64,000 nucleotides of DNA from Gemmatimonadota bacterium. Lineage in GTDB: Bacteria > Gemmatimonadota > Gemmatimonadetes > Gemmatimonadales > GWC2-71-9. The stretch covers positions 86,576 to 150,575 of the forward strand of contig JAJCZX010000034.1 in assembly GCA_029262195.1 (NCBI GenBank), in the 5' to 3' direction. Positions 35,608-44,521 of this stretch are shown one piece after another. How positions within the stretch are numbered: the first letter of the stretch is position 1; each line of letters starts with the position of its first letter. The notes below the pieces were generated by a model. The model had not been told where the DNA came from and did no database searches. It saw only the letters and a list, made by a program, of their open reading frames with translations. The translations under genes and the position numbers were made by a program.

Positions 35608-36777
35608 TCATGTCAATTTCATGGCCCGATCAAGGTCTTCTATTAAATCGTCCACATCTTCAATACCCACAGAAAGCCTGACCAAACTGTCCGTAAGACC
35701 CATAGCTGCCCTCATTTCCCGCGGCACCGATGCGTGCGTCATACTGGCGGGGTGCCCTATAAGGCTCTCCACCCCTCCGAGAGATTCTGCGAGCGCAAAG
35801 ATTTCGGTGCTTTCGGCGAGGCGATGAGCCCTGCCCGGGTCTCCCAGCTCTAAAGACATCATACCGCCGAAGCCAGTCATTTGTGCTTTGGCCAACTCAT
35901 GTTGGGGGTGATCTCGCAAGCCGGGGTAGTAAACCTTGTCCACTCCAGGATGCTCGACGAGCCATTGGGCAACCTTTCGGCCCGATTCGTCGTGACGCTT
36001 CATACGCAACGCGAGGGTTTTTGTGCCCCTGAGAGTCAACCACGCGTCCCAGGGCCCTGGAATCGCTCCCGCTGCATTTTGCAAAAACGCCAGTTTCTCG
36101 GACAGTTCTTCGTCGTTCGTGAGTACCATGCCGCCTACGACATCCGAGTGACCGTTGAGGAACTTTGTGGTGGAGTGGAGTATGAGGTCCGCACCATATT
36201 TAAGTGGTGTTTGGAAATACGGGGTCGCGAACGTGTTATCTACCGCCAGGAGCGCGCCGACGCTTTTGGCCAATTTTCCTGCGGCGTCCAGATCGACCAG
36301 ACGCATCATGGGATTGGTAGGGGTCTCAACGAAGATCATCCTGGTTTCGGGTCGCAAAGCCTTTTCCAGATCTTCGAGGTTTCGCGTTTCCACGAAACTG
36401 AAAGTCATTCCCATGCGGACGAAAACTTGCTCCATCAACCGATGGGTTCCGCCGTAGACGTTTTCTTCGCAAATAACGTGGTCTCCGGCAGAAAGTAGCT
36501 TCAATACTGCGTCTGTGGCGGCCATCCCCGATGAAAAGGCATGCCCGAACTGGCACCCCTCCAGGGCTGCTACATTGCGTTCAAGAGCGTCACGGGTTGC
36601 GTTTCGAGTCCGTGCGTACTCGAATCCTTTGTGGCGCCCGATGCCGTCCTGGACGTAGGTGGAGGTTTGGTAAACCGGTGGCATAATTGCGCCCGTGACC
36701 TCGTCCGGTTTCTGGCCGGCGTGGACGGCGCGAGTCTCAATCCCGTGATGCAGGTCCTCGTCGAAAACGCGGGTCAT
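35608..36777 (-). CDS. Cystathionine gamma-synthase/lyase family PLP enzyme
   Basis: A 389-residue Cys/Met-metabolism PLP enzyme. The PLP-binding Lys is in HSTTKFLNGHSDVVGG, and AFSSGMAATDAVLKLL, YGGTHRLMEQ, ETPTNPMMRLVDL, VDNTFATPY and GGVESLIGHPASMTHASVP are family-typical. Sequence alone does not separate cystathionine gamma-synthase from gamma-lyase or homocysteine-forming paralogs. Start: ATG 36777 has an AGGAG ribosome-binding site; the open frame goes to 36837. Confidence 0.88.
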   Translation of the reverse strand: MTRVFDEDLHHGIETRAVHAGQKPDEVTGAIMPPVYQTSTYVQDGIGRHKGFEYARTRNATRDALERNVAALEGCQFGHAFSSGMAATDAVLKLLSAGDHVICEENVYGGTHRLMEQVFVRMGMTFSFVETRNLEDLEKALRPETRMIFVETPTNPMMRLVDLDAAGKLAKSVGALLAVDNTFATPYFQTPLKYGADLILHSTTKFLNGHSDVVGGMVLTNDEELSEKLAFLQNAAGAIPGPWDAWLTLRGTKTLALRMKRHDESGRKVAQWLVEHPGVDKVYYPGLRDHPQHELAKAQMTGFGGMMSLELGDPGRAHRLAESTEIFALAESLGGVESLIGHPASMTHASVPREMRAAMGLTDSLVRLSVGIEDVDDLIEDLDRAMKLT

Positions 36778-36872
36778 GGGGCTCCTCGAAGGTTGAGATA
36801 AGGGCCGCGGATAGGTACCCGTCTTGCAAGAGCCCAAAAATTGATCAATGTTAGATCCAGGTTGACAATAAT

Positions 36873-37967
36873 ATGAAAGATAATCCGTACCGCTGCTTAG
36901 TAGTAGACGACGATGATGCGCTTCGAACCGCCGTGGTAAAGGCGCTCGAACGGGCGGAGTACAGTCCGCTCGGTTCTCATAGTGCTGAAGACGCCCTGGA
37001 ATTGCTCGAGGCCCATCCGGGAATTGAAGTCATTTTATCTGACATCCATATGGATGGAGCAGACGGAGTGGCTCTTTTGGAACAGGTCCGCACCAAATAT
37101 CCTGAAACTGCGATGATCATGTTAACCGCCATTTCCGATATAGATGTTGCGGTGAAGTGTCTACAACTGGGTGCATTCGATTACCTGGCGAAGCCGTTCC
37201 AGCTGGAGGAACTCTCGGCTCGAGTTGAAAAGTCCCTCGAGCGAAGGCGTCTGGTAATTGAAAACAGAAGATATCACGACCATCTGGCTGAATTGGTGCG
37301 TGAACAAGCCCGTAGAATTGAGAGCGTGTACCTCGAAGCCATCCAGAGCCTTGTTCACGCCCTGGAAGCCAAGGACGAATACACCTACGGGCATTCGGCA
37401 AGGGTGAGTGAATACTCGCGGTGGATCGCTTCCGATATGGGCCTCGACGCAGGGCAGATGGCCCTTCTCGACCTTGGCGCCGAGTTACATGACGCTGGGA
37501 AAATTGGAATCAAGGAGTCGATTCTACTCAAACCCGCCCGGCTAACTGAAGAAGAATACGAGCACATCAAGACTCATCCGGTCATCGGGGAGCGTATTCT
37601 TCGTCCGTTGCTCGGAGATGCCCCGGCGATCCTTCAAGTGGTGCGTTCTCACCACGAACGTGTGGATGGGGGCGGATTCCCGGATGGGTTGATAGGTGAT
37701 GAGATTCCTCTGCTTGTCAGGATCGTGACTGTTGCGGACACCTTTGACGCGATGACCACAGGGCGACCGTATCGGCCGGGTTTGAGTGCCGAACGGGCGT
37801 TCGAGGAGTTTGAACGATGCAAGGGCACTCAATTTGACCCCGACGTAGTTGATAGTTTTCTTTCAGCGGCAGTCTCGCGGTCGTTTCCGATAAAAACCCC
37901 GGAGAAGATCAAACACTTCTTGCCAGAGACTTTGTCTCCCCAACCAATTCCTCAACCACCATCATAA
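36873..37967 (+). CDS. HD-GYP response regulator (c-di-GMP phosphodiesterase type)
   Basis: A 364-residue two-domain regulator. The receiver domain (residues about 5-120) has the acidic pair VVDDDDA, the phospho-Asp in ILSDIHMDG and the Lys in YLAKPF. The HD-GYP domain follows (about 165-340), with HSARVSEYS, ELHDAGKIGI, HPVIGERIL, RSHHERVDGGGFPDGL and VADTFDAM. These enzymes break down c-di-GMP under control of phosphorylation. No histidine kinase is next to it. It is 11 bases upstream of glmM. Confidence 0.93.
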   Translation: MKDNPYRCLVVDDDDALRTAVVKALERAEYSPLGSHSAEDALELLEAHPGIEVILSDIHMDGADGVALLEQVRTKYPETAMIMLTAISDIDVAVKCLQLGAFDYLAKPFQLEELSARVEKSLERRRLVIENRRYHDHLAELVREQARRIESVYLEAIQSLVHALEAKDEYTYGHSARVSEYSRWIASDMGLDAGQMALLDLGAELHDAGKIGIKESILLKPARLTEEEYEHIKTHPVIGERILRPLLGDAPAILQVVRSHHERVDGGGFPDGLIGDEIPLLVRIVTVADTFDAMTTGRPYRPGLSAERAFEEFERCKGTQFDPDVVDSFLSAAVSRSFPIKTPEKIKHFLPETLSPQPIPQPPS

Positions 37968-37978
37968 ACATCCCCTAA

Positions 37979-39334
37979 ATGAGCGACACGCTGATAATTA
38001 GCATTTCGGGCGTCCGAGGTATTGTTGGAAAAGACCTCACGCCCGATTTCGTAGCCAGGTATGCCGCAGCCTTCGGTTCGGTTGTGGCCGGTCCTGGCAA
38101 GACGGTTGTACTTGGCAGAGATTCCCGCACGTCCGGTGAACTTTTTTCTATCTCCGCCGCGGCTGGATTGCGATCGGTGGGGTGCGATGTTATCGACCTC
38201 GGAATCGTCCCTACGCCCACAACTCAACTCGCCGTTGAACACCACCATGCCGCCGGTGGAATAGTCATCACCGCCAGCCACAACCCGATCGAATGGAATG
38301 CTCTGAAGTTGGTTGGCTCGGACGGTGTTTTTCTCGATAACGAAACTGGTGTTCGCGTGAAGAACCTTGCTTCCAGTGATGCTATTGATCGGGTAGGATG
38401 GGATGGGATTGGACGCACAATCGGAGATCCCCGGTCGATTGACCGGCACATTGAACAGGTCTTCTCGCTGCCATATGTGGACACGGATGCGGTTATTGCC
38501 CGGGGATTCAAAGTCGCTCTGGATTGCGTTCGTGGCGCGGGTGGCAAGATAATCCCACGTCTTTTGAAGGAACTCGGTTGCGATGTTTCCGTAATCAATG
38601 GCGAAACCGATGGGCGGTTCCCCAGGGCACCTGAGCCGGTCCCGGCTAACCTTGGTGAACTGTCTGAATTCGTGAAAAAAACAGGAGCTGATGTAGGCAT
38701 GGCGGTGGACCCCGACGTGGATCGCCTCGCAATTGTGGATGAAACCGGTAGGCCAATCGGAGAGGATTACACTCTCGCATTTGCGGTTGAATCTGTGCTG
38801 ACTAAGAAAACCGGCAACGTAGTTGTGAATCTTTCGACTTCGCGGATTATTGACGATGTGGCGAGGGGTTTCGGAGTGGCGGTTACTCGGGCTCCCGTTG
38901 GTGAGGCAAATGTGGCCCGTGTTATGCGGGAAACCAACGCGGTGATCGGTGGCGAGGGCAATGGTGGGGTAATTTTGCCGGAGCTCCATTTCGGAAGGGA
39001 TGCCCCATTGGGAGTATCAATGATTCTCGATTTGATGTCGCGCACCGGAGCGAAGATAAGTGAACTGGTTGAGCGTAATCCGCGATACGTTATCGTAAAG
39101 GACAAAGCGCCGAGGACCGTTGAGGTAGCGCCAATTTACGGGGCTCTCGAAAAGAAATTCGACGGGGCCACCCTTGACCATCAGGATGGTTTACGCCTTT
39201 CATGGAGCGACAGTTGGTTGCATGTACGACCATCAGGTACAGAACCTATTGTACGGATGATTGCTGAGGCACCCACGCAGGAGGCTGCGGACACCCTGGT
39301 TGCCGCAGCTCGAGAGGTTTTGGAAGCGCAGTAA
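37979..39334 (+). CDS. glmM: Phosphoglucosamine mutase (phosphohexomutase family)
   Basis: A 451-residue alpha-D-phosphohexomutase. The active-site Ser is in ITASHNPIEWNALK, the Mg site in VDPDVDRLAIVDE, the sugar loop in GGEGNGGVI, and the phosphate-binding loop in VRPSGTEPIVRMIAEA. The sequence could also fit phosphomannomutase, but glmS follows 27 bases downstream, which points to glucosamine-6-P to glucosamine-1-P conversion for peptidoglycan and LPS. Confidence 0.88.
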   Translation: MSDTLIISISGVRGIVGKDLTPDFVARYAAAFGSVVAGPGKTVVLGRDSRTSGELFSISAAAGLRSVGCDVIDLGIVPTPTTQLAVEHHHAAGGIVITASHNPIEWNALKLVGSDGVFLDNETGVRVKNLASSDAIDRVGWDGIGRTIGDPRSIDRHIEQVFSLPYVDTDAVIARGFKVALDCVRGAGGKIIPRLLKELGCDVSVINGETDGRFPRAPEPVPANLGELSEFVKKTGADVGMAVDPDVDRLAIVDETGRPIGEDYTLAFAVESVLTKKTGNVVVNLSTSRIIDDVARGFGVAVTRAPVGEANVARVMRETNAVIGGEGNGGVILPELHFGRDAPLGVSMILDLMSRTGAKISELVERNPRYVIVKDKAPRTVEVAPIYGALEKKFDGATLDHQDGLRLSWSDSWLHVRPSGTEPIVRMIAEAPTQEAADTLVAAAREVLEAQ

Positions 39335-39361
39335 AAAAACAACTAAAAAGTGGAATAAAAT

Positions 39362-41188
39362 ATGTGCGGAATTGTAGGCTTTACAGGACGACGACCGGGC
39401 GCGGCTTTGTTGTTGGAGGGCCTAAAGAAACTCGAGTATCGTGGGTATGACTCAGCAGGGATCGCAACCATTACCGATGGAAAATTGGTGGTTCGCAAGC
39501 AGCCCGGCCGTATTGCTTCGCTGGTGGAGGATCTGGACGGCGACATGCCCGAGGGCAACGTGGGCATCGTGCATACCAGATGGGCGACCCACGGCGTACC
39601 GAATCAAATCAACGCCCATCCGCACACCGATTCCACGGGTTCAATCGCGATCGTCCACAACGGGATTATCGAAAACGCCAGTGCTATTAGAGAGGCTCTC
39701 TCCAAGAAGGGGCATGTCTTCGAATCAGATACTGACACCGAGGTTCTGGTGCATCTTATAGAAGAGATGTATGAGGACTCTCTGGAACTCGCTGTTGCTG
39801 CAGCTCTGCGGGAGGTTGACGGGGCTTTCGGAGTTGCTGTGATATCGGCGAAAGAGCCGGATACGATTGTTGCCGCGAGACGCGGGTCCCCCTTGCTGAT
39901 AGGTATAGGAGATGGCGAAAATTTTGTTGCTTCTGATGCGGCGGCGATAATCGAGCACACTCGTTTCGTTGTTTATTTAGACGACAATGAAATTGCTGTT
40001 ATTACTCCCGACGAACACCACGTTACAGATATCGACAGCAAACGTCTTGAAAAGGACGTCTCTACAGTAGACTGGGATCTTGAAGCAATTGAACGCGGCG
40101 GTTATCCGCACTTCATGCTGAAAGAGATCATGGAACAGCCTCAGAGTATTTGCAACACGATGCGCGGCCGCCTGCTCGAGGAGCAGGGTAGCGCGCGTTT
40201 GAACGGCCTGGCAATGACGGATGCCCAGTTACTCGGGTTTGAGCGAATCATATTGATCGCCTGCGGGACATCGTGGCACGCAGCTCTTATCGGTGAGTAC
40301 ATGCTCGAAGAACTTGCCCGTATCCCGACCGAGGTTGAGTACGCATCGGAGTTCCGGTACAGAAATCCGGTTCTTGATGAAAAGACCCTGGTGATTGGAA
40401 TCTCACAGAGTGGTGAAACTGCCGATACTCTGGCGGCGATCAAAGAAGCCAAACGTCGCGGAGCCAGGACAATGGGAATTGTCAACTCGGTGGGAAGTAC
40501 GATCGCGCGAGAGGTAGATAGCGGTGTCTACATCCACGCAGGGCCGGAGATTGGGGTGGCGAGTACCAAGGCTTTCACATCGCAGGTTGTCGCACTGGCG
40601 CTTTTCACACTCCGCATGGGCCGTTTGAAGACAATTTCGGTACTCGAAGGTCGCGAGATAGTAAAAGCTCTGAACGCCTTGCCTACTCAGGTCGCCACAA
40701 TTCTGGAAACCGCAGATGAAATTGGAGAAGTCGCCGCCCGCTTTAATGACGCCGACAACGTTCTTTACCTCGGCCGCGGATTCAACTTCCCGGTCGCTCT
40801 GGAAGGTGCACTGAAGCTCAAGGAGATTTCCTACGTCCACGCCGAAGGGTATCCCGCTGCTGAAATGAAGCATGGACCGATCGCGTTGATCGATGAGTCG
40901 ATGCCGGTTGTCTTCGTTGCTCCGCAGGACGGGGTGTACCAGAAGATCATTTCCAATATGCAAGAAGTGAAAGCGAGGAAGGGTAAGGTCATTGCCATTG
41001 TCAACGAGGACGACCCCGAATTGGATGGTCTTGTTGACGCGAAGATTTTCATTCCGGCGACTCTCGACGCATTGAGTCCAGTGCTCAGTGCCATCCCGCT
41101 GCAACTTTTTGCCTACCACGTTGCGGTTCACCGTGGTTGCGATGTCGATCAACCGCGCAACCTGGCCAAGTCGGTTACTGTTGAGTAG
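39362..41188 (+). CDS. glmS: Glutamine-fructose-6-phosphate aminotransferase
   Basis: First step of UDP-GlcNAc synthesis, 608 residues. The glutaminase domain starts MCGIVGFTG, with Cys1 as nucleophile after Met removal, and has HTRWATHGVPNQINAHPH. Two SIS isomerase domains follow (GTSWHAALIGEYMLEE; SQSGETADTLAAI; GRGFNFPVALEGALKLKE), and the C-terminus PRNLAKSVTVE is canonical. A glmS ribozyme is not seen; the 27-base gap to glmM is too short. Confidence 0.97.
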   Translation: MCGIVGFTGRRPGAALLLEGLKKLEYRGYDSAGIATITDGKLVVRKQPGRIASLVEDLDGDMPEGNVGIVHTRWATHGVPNQINAHPHTDSTGSIAIVHNGIIENASAIREALSKKGHVFESDTDTEVLVHLIEEMYEDSLELAVAAALREVDGAFGVAVISAKEPDTIVAARRGSPLLIGIGDGENFVASDAAAIIEHTRFVVYLDDNEIAVITPDEHHVTDIDSKRLEKDVSTVDWDLEAIERGGYPHFMLKEIMEQPQSICNTMRGRLLEEQGSARLNGLAMTDAQLLGFERIILIACGTSWHAALIGEYMLEELARIPTEVEYASEFRYRNPVLDEKTLVIGISQSGETADTLAAIKEAKRRGARTMGIVNSVGSTIAREVDSGVYIHAGPEIGVASTKAFTSQVVALALFTLRMGRLKTISVLEGREIVKALNALPTQVATILETADEIGEVAARFNDADNVLYLGRGFNFPVALEGALKLKEISYVHAEGYPAAEMKHGPIALIDESMPVVFVAPQDGVYQKIISNMQEVKARKGKVIAIVNEDDPELDGLVDAKIFIPATLDALSPVLSAIPLQLFAYHVAVHRGCDVDQPRNLAKSVTVE

Positions 41189-41251
41189 AGGAGAGACCAC
41201 CGCAGTCTGGTTGGATGGAACTGCAGAGGCGGCTCCGGTCCATCCTGATCT

Positions 41252-41689
41252 ATGAAGTTGGTAATCCAACGCGTAAGTAGCGCATCCGTCACCGTTGGTG
41301 AGCGCATTCATGGCAAAATTGGTCGCGGAATTTTGGCCCTCGTCGGATTCACCGACGGGGATTCAGAGGTTTCCGTTGATTGGTTTGTGCGCAAACTGTT
41401 GGCTTTGAGGATCTTCGGAGATTGTGACGGCAAGATGAACCTCAGTGTATCTGATATTGAGGGTGAGATTCTGGTCGTGTCCCAATTCACGCTTTATGGC
41501 GACACGTCAAAGGGCAATCGTCCATCGTTTGTCAGAGCAGCTGATCCGGCTGTTGCTATTCCCCTCTATGAATCTTTTGTCGGAAAGCTCAAGGCGACGG
41601 AAATCGGTATCCAGACAGGGGAATTTGGAGCGATGATGGAAGTGGCTCTTGTCAACGACGGACCCGTGACGATAGTGATGGAAAAGTGA
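41252..41689 (+). CDS. dtd: D-aminoacyl-tRNA deacylase
   Basis: A 145-residue enzyme that removes D-amino acids from tRNA. Motifs MKLVIQRVSSASVTVGE, the SQFTLYGD active-site loop and the C-terminal GAMMEVALVNDGPVTI (Gly-cisPro-type region; the second motif reads NDGPVT) are family-typical. Its TGA overlaps the maf GTG as GTGA. Confidence 0.95.
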   Translation: MKLVIQRVSSASVTVGERIHGKIGRGILALVGFTDGDSEVSVDWFVRKLLALRIFGDCDGKMNLSVSDIEGEILVVSQFTLYGDTSKGNRPSFVRAADPAVAIPLYESFVGKLKATEIGIQTGEFGAMMEVALVNDGPVTIVMEK

Positions 41690-42258
41690 TTATTTTAGCG
41701 TCTCAATCGCCACGCCGCCGCAACCTCCTGGTGATGCTTGGTATCGAGCATCAGGTGCAACCGGCAGACATTCATGAAGAATTGATAGATGGTGAGACTC
41801 CCGTTGATGCTGCGCGACGGCTGGCGCTTGAGAAAGCAAAGGCGGTGGCAGCACTGCGTGACGATGGACCGGTTCTGGCGGCCGATACCATTGTGGTGCT
41901 TGACGGAGAAATTCTTGGAAAACCCAGAGACCCGGCACACGCCAGGCAAATGTTGGCTGCCCTCTCGGGAACGCACCACCACGTCGTTACCGGGATAGCG
42001 ATGGTTTGGTCCGGCGGAGAGTTTGTCGCACACGACGAGACCAGAGTTGAATTTTCGGCACTGTCGGAAAAAACTATCGCGGAGTATGTGGCCACCGGAG
42101 AGCCCCTGGATAAGGCAGGGTCATACGGAATACAGGGATTGGGGGCGCCCCTGGTCGATCGGATTGAGGGTGACTACTTCTCGGTGCAGGGACTGCCATT
42201 GAGGTTGGTGGTCAAAGCGATGGCGGCGGCAGGGCAGCCTTACCGTTTCACGCGGTAG
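41686..42258 (+). CDS. maf: Maf-family nucleoside triphosphate pyrophosphatase
   Basis: A 190-residue house-cleaning enzyme acting on dTTP, UTP or modified nucleotides. LASQSPRRRNLLVMLG, the LAADTIVVLDGEILGKP block with the catalytic Asp, and KAGSYGIQGLGAPLVDRIEGDYFSVQGLP are diagnostic. Start GTG 41686, coupled to dtd. Its last 19 bases overlap the end of the converging cyclase gene. Confidence 0.95.
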   Translation: MIILASQSPRRRNLLVMLGIEHQVQPADIHEELIDGETPVDAARRLALEKAKAVAALRDDGPVLAADTIVVLDGEILGKPRDPAHARQMLAALSGTHHHVVTGIAMVWSGGEFVAHDETRVEFSALSEKTIAEYVATGEPLDKAGSYGIQGLGAPLVDRIEGDYFSVQGLPLRLVVKAMAAAGQPYRFTR

Positions 42259-43847
42259 ACCGGTACAACGTCGGACTTCCCCTTCAACGTCAGTGGTTCA
42301 AGCGCTTCCATCTCGGGTGGGTTCTTCAGGGCCTCGTAAAATGGATGCGAGACGATGATCTCGCCACCATCGGCCTTCGAGCAAAGGCGCGATGCGACAT
42401 TCACCGAATCTCCGATTACCGTGTATTCCATACGTTGTTCGGATCCGATGTTGCCGGCAAACACCTCCCCATAATTGATGCCTATTCCGATGTGAAGGGT
42501 TGGCCGGTTTTGTTCTGCCCAGACCTTGTTTAAATCTTCGAGCACGTCAAGCATTTCAATAGCGGCAGCCATCGAACGATCAAGGTCGTCTTCTTTGGAG
42601 AGCGGAGCACCCCAGAGGGCCATGATCGCGTCGCCCATGAATTTGTCGAGGGTGCCACCGTGTTTAAAGACGATGGCTACCATCTCTGTAAAATACTCGG
42701 TGAGCAGGTTGGCGATTTCGTCGGGGTTCATCGTTTCCGACATCGCTGTAAACCCACGGATGTCGGTGAAAAAAACCACTACCGGACGTTTGTCTCCACC
42801 AAGTCCTACGGCCTCTTCCTTCCCCGCAATCTCATCGGCCAGGTCTGGAGCGAAGTAGCGTTGGAAATTCGATCGTATGATCGCTTCCTTGCGTACGGTC
42901 TCGGTGAGTTGGCTATTCTCGATTGCCACGGCTGCGATGCCGGAGAAGGCGATCAAGAACTCGAGGTCCTCGTCGCCAAAAGAATTAGTGGCGGTAAGAT
43001 TGTCGACGTAAATAATGCCGAGTACCGTACCGGTCGAGCCCATCAAAGGAGTACACATGGCACTCCGCACACTTTGCATCATGATCGACTTGCCCTGGAA
43101 CCGGTCATCTGCTGCGGCATTGTCCGTGAGAATTGCCAGTTGCTCCTGAACGGCGCGATTTGCGATCGATCGCGGAACGTTACCCTTTCCGCCGGCTCCG
43201 CCAAGCTTGTTCTTAGAAATCCGAGGGACTAATTCCTCTCCGTCGACCATTTGGATTGATACACGATCGACGGCCATAACCTGAAACGTGATGTCGGCGA
43301 TTTTGTCCAGCAGGTTGTCCACTTCCTGCATTCGGGCAAGTTCTTTGGAAATGTCCAGCAGAAGATGGAGCTTTTTTTCACGCCGTTCTTCGTCGGTTTG
43401 TGCGTCCAACCTGAGCATGGACGTACCGCTTGTGCCCGGCTGGAAATTATTGACTGCAGCAAGTTCGCCCGAGTTAGGAATTTCTATTTTTCGGACAATA
43501 GTTGCAGCTGGTTCGGGGGGGCGCCCCGGAAAAGCGTCTGGCGGGCTGGGGGCTGGTTGGGGAGTGAGGTCCTTTAGAGAAAACTCTATCTTACCGAACG
43601 TGATGGAATCTCCAGGTGAAACGGTGGCCTCTGCAATCCGGTTGCCGTTAACAAAAGTGCCATTGCTAGAGCCAAGGTCCTTGACGAACAGGCCCCCCGG
43701 GGTCGACGAAAGTTCGGCATGTTTGCGAGAGACCGTTGGGTCGTAAACGGCCAAATCACTCGTAACCGCTCGTCCGACCAGCACGGTCTTCCCATCGGGG
43801 ACTTCGACGGTGTGGTCTGTGGTTACGCCCAGGAGTTTAAATGGCAC
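42240..43847 (-). CDS. FHA-GAF-class III adenylate/guanylate cyclase
   Basis: A 535-residue signalling enzyme. The FHA domain (about residues 20-90) has GRAVTSDLAVYDPTVSRKHAEL and KDLGSSNGTFVNG; a GAF domain covers about 165-315. The cyclase domain (about 350-530) has both metal-binding Asp residues (FFTDIRGFTAM and DKFMGDAIMALWG), the substrate Lys of DKF, and the transition-state Asn/Arg in GDSVNVASRLC, so it should be active. A C-terminal HAMP or membrane part is absent; it is probably cytoplasmic and reads phospho-peptides and a small ligand. Confidence 0.92.
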   Translation of the reverse strand: MPFKLLGVTTDHTVEVPDGKTVLVGRAVTSDLAVYDPTVSRKHAELSSTPGGLFVKDLGSSNGTFVNGNRIAEATVSPGDSITFGKIEFSLKDLTPQPAPSPPDAFPGRPPEPAATIVRKIEIPNSGELAAVNNFQPGTSGTSMLRLDAQTDEERREKKLHLLLDISKELARMQEVDNLLDKIADITFQVMAVDRVSIQMVDGEELVPRISKNKLGGAGGKGNVPRSIANRAVQEQLAILTDNAAADDRFQGKSIMMQSVRSAMCTPLMGSTGTVLGIIYVDNLTATNSFGDEDLEFLIAFSGIAAVAIENSQLTETVRKEAIIRSNFQRYFAPDLADEIAGKEEAVGLGGDKRPVVVFFTDIRGFTAMSETMNPDEIANLLTEYFTEMVAIVFKHGGTLDKFMGDAIMALWGAPLSKEDDLDRSMAAAIEMLDVLEDLNKVWAEQNRPTLHIGIGINYGEVFAGNIGSEQRMEYTVIGDSVNVASRLCSKADGGEIIVSHPFYEALKNPPEMEALEPLTLKGKSDVVPVYRVKR

Positions 43848-43918
43848 TAAGTTGTTTCTCCTCTCTCAATCTCGGCGCTAATATACCGGGAAGAAGGGAT
43901 GCGCGCCACGTAACGGTG

Positions 43919-44491
43919 TCAGCGGGCGGCGCCCAGCGCGAACAACCCTCCCTGTCCGACTGATGTCGAAACCGTGGTCCTGACGGCATCGCTGGTAGAT
44001 ACAACTGTCTGCCACGCGGTCGGCGATATTTCTTCCCAGATTTTCAAGTTCGCGAAGAAATCCTCAGGGCCAGAGTAACGAGGTGAACCGGCTGCAACGG
44101 AAAAGTCTCCATACACCGATGCCGAAAATTTCAATGTTGGGTTTGGAGTGCCAAAAACAAGATCTGTCGGACTGACGGTTACCCGGTAGGTTGATCCGGA
44201 AGGTGTCACCGTTACCATGACCGAGTCACCGGGCCCGAGCGACTGGCCCCCGGCGCTGGCGATTGATCCCGGGGGAAAAGACAACTCCGCGAACACCGTG
44301 TTGAAATTGTCATCGTGGCTAATGGTGATGTTCGTTTGCCTGGAGTTCACAACCCAAAAGGTCTGGGCCATGACCGTGGGAGCCCCTGCTTGTTGGGCCA
44401 GAAAAAGTAGTTGAGAGGTGGTAAGCGTCTCGTCTTCAGAAACAATCAAGTCGCTGCAGGCGGTGACCAGTAATACCAACACGGTTGCCAC
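43919..44491 (-). CDS. Predicted lipoprotein of unknown function
   Basis: About 190 residues. A short hydrophobic N-terminus VATVLVLLVTACSDL gives a good lipobox (Val-Thr-Ala-Cys), then a beta-rich domain with GDSVMVTVTPSGSTYRVTVSP. Fold unknown. The start is uncertain: GTG 44491 is used here, but it lacks basic residues ahead of the hydrophobic core, and GTG 44482 or a rare ATT at 44503 are alternatives. The open frame runs to 44947, antisense to the next gene, and that part is rejected. It diverges from the large outer-membrane protein with about 30 bases between. Confidence 0.55.
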   Translation of the reverse strand: MATVLVLLVTACSDLIVSEDETLTTSQLLFLAQQAGAPTVMAQTFWVVNSRQTNITISHDDNFNTVFAELSFPPGSIASAGGQSLGPGDSVMVTVTPSGSTYRVTVSPTDLVFGTPNPTLKFSASVYGDFSVAAGSPRYSGPEDFFANLKIWEEISPTAWQTVVSTSDAVRTTVSTSVGQGGLFALGAAR

Positions 44492-44521
44492 GAGCGGAGT
44501 AATCCGGAATATTGCGGCTCG

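Noticed and set aside
36778..36872. SAM riboswitch ahead of the cystathionine enzyme gene
   Set aside because: The leader is under 100 bases and I cannot find the paired regions and conserved loops of any SAM riboswitch class.
37952..38989. Long minus-strand open frame opposite glmM
   Set aside because: Shadow of a strong gene; His/Arg/Asn-rich with no domain pattern.
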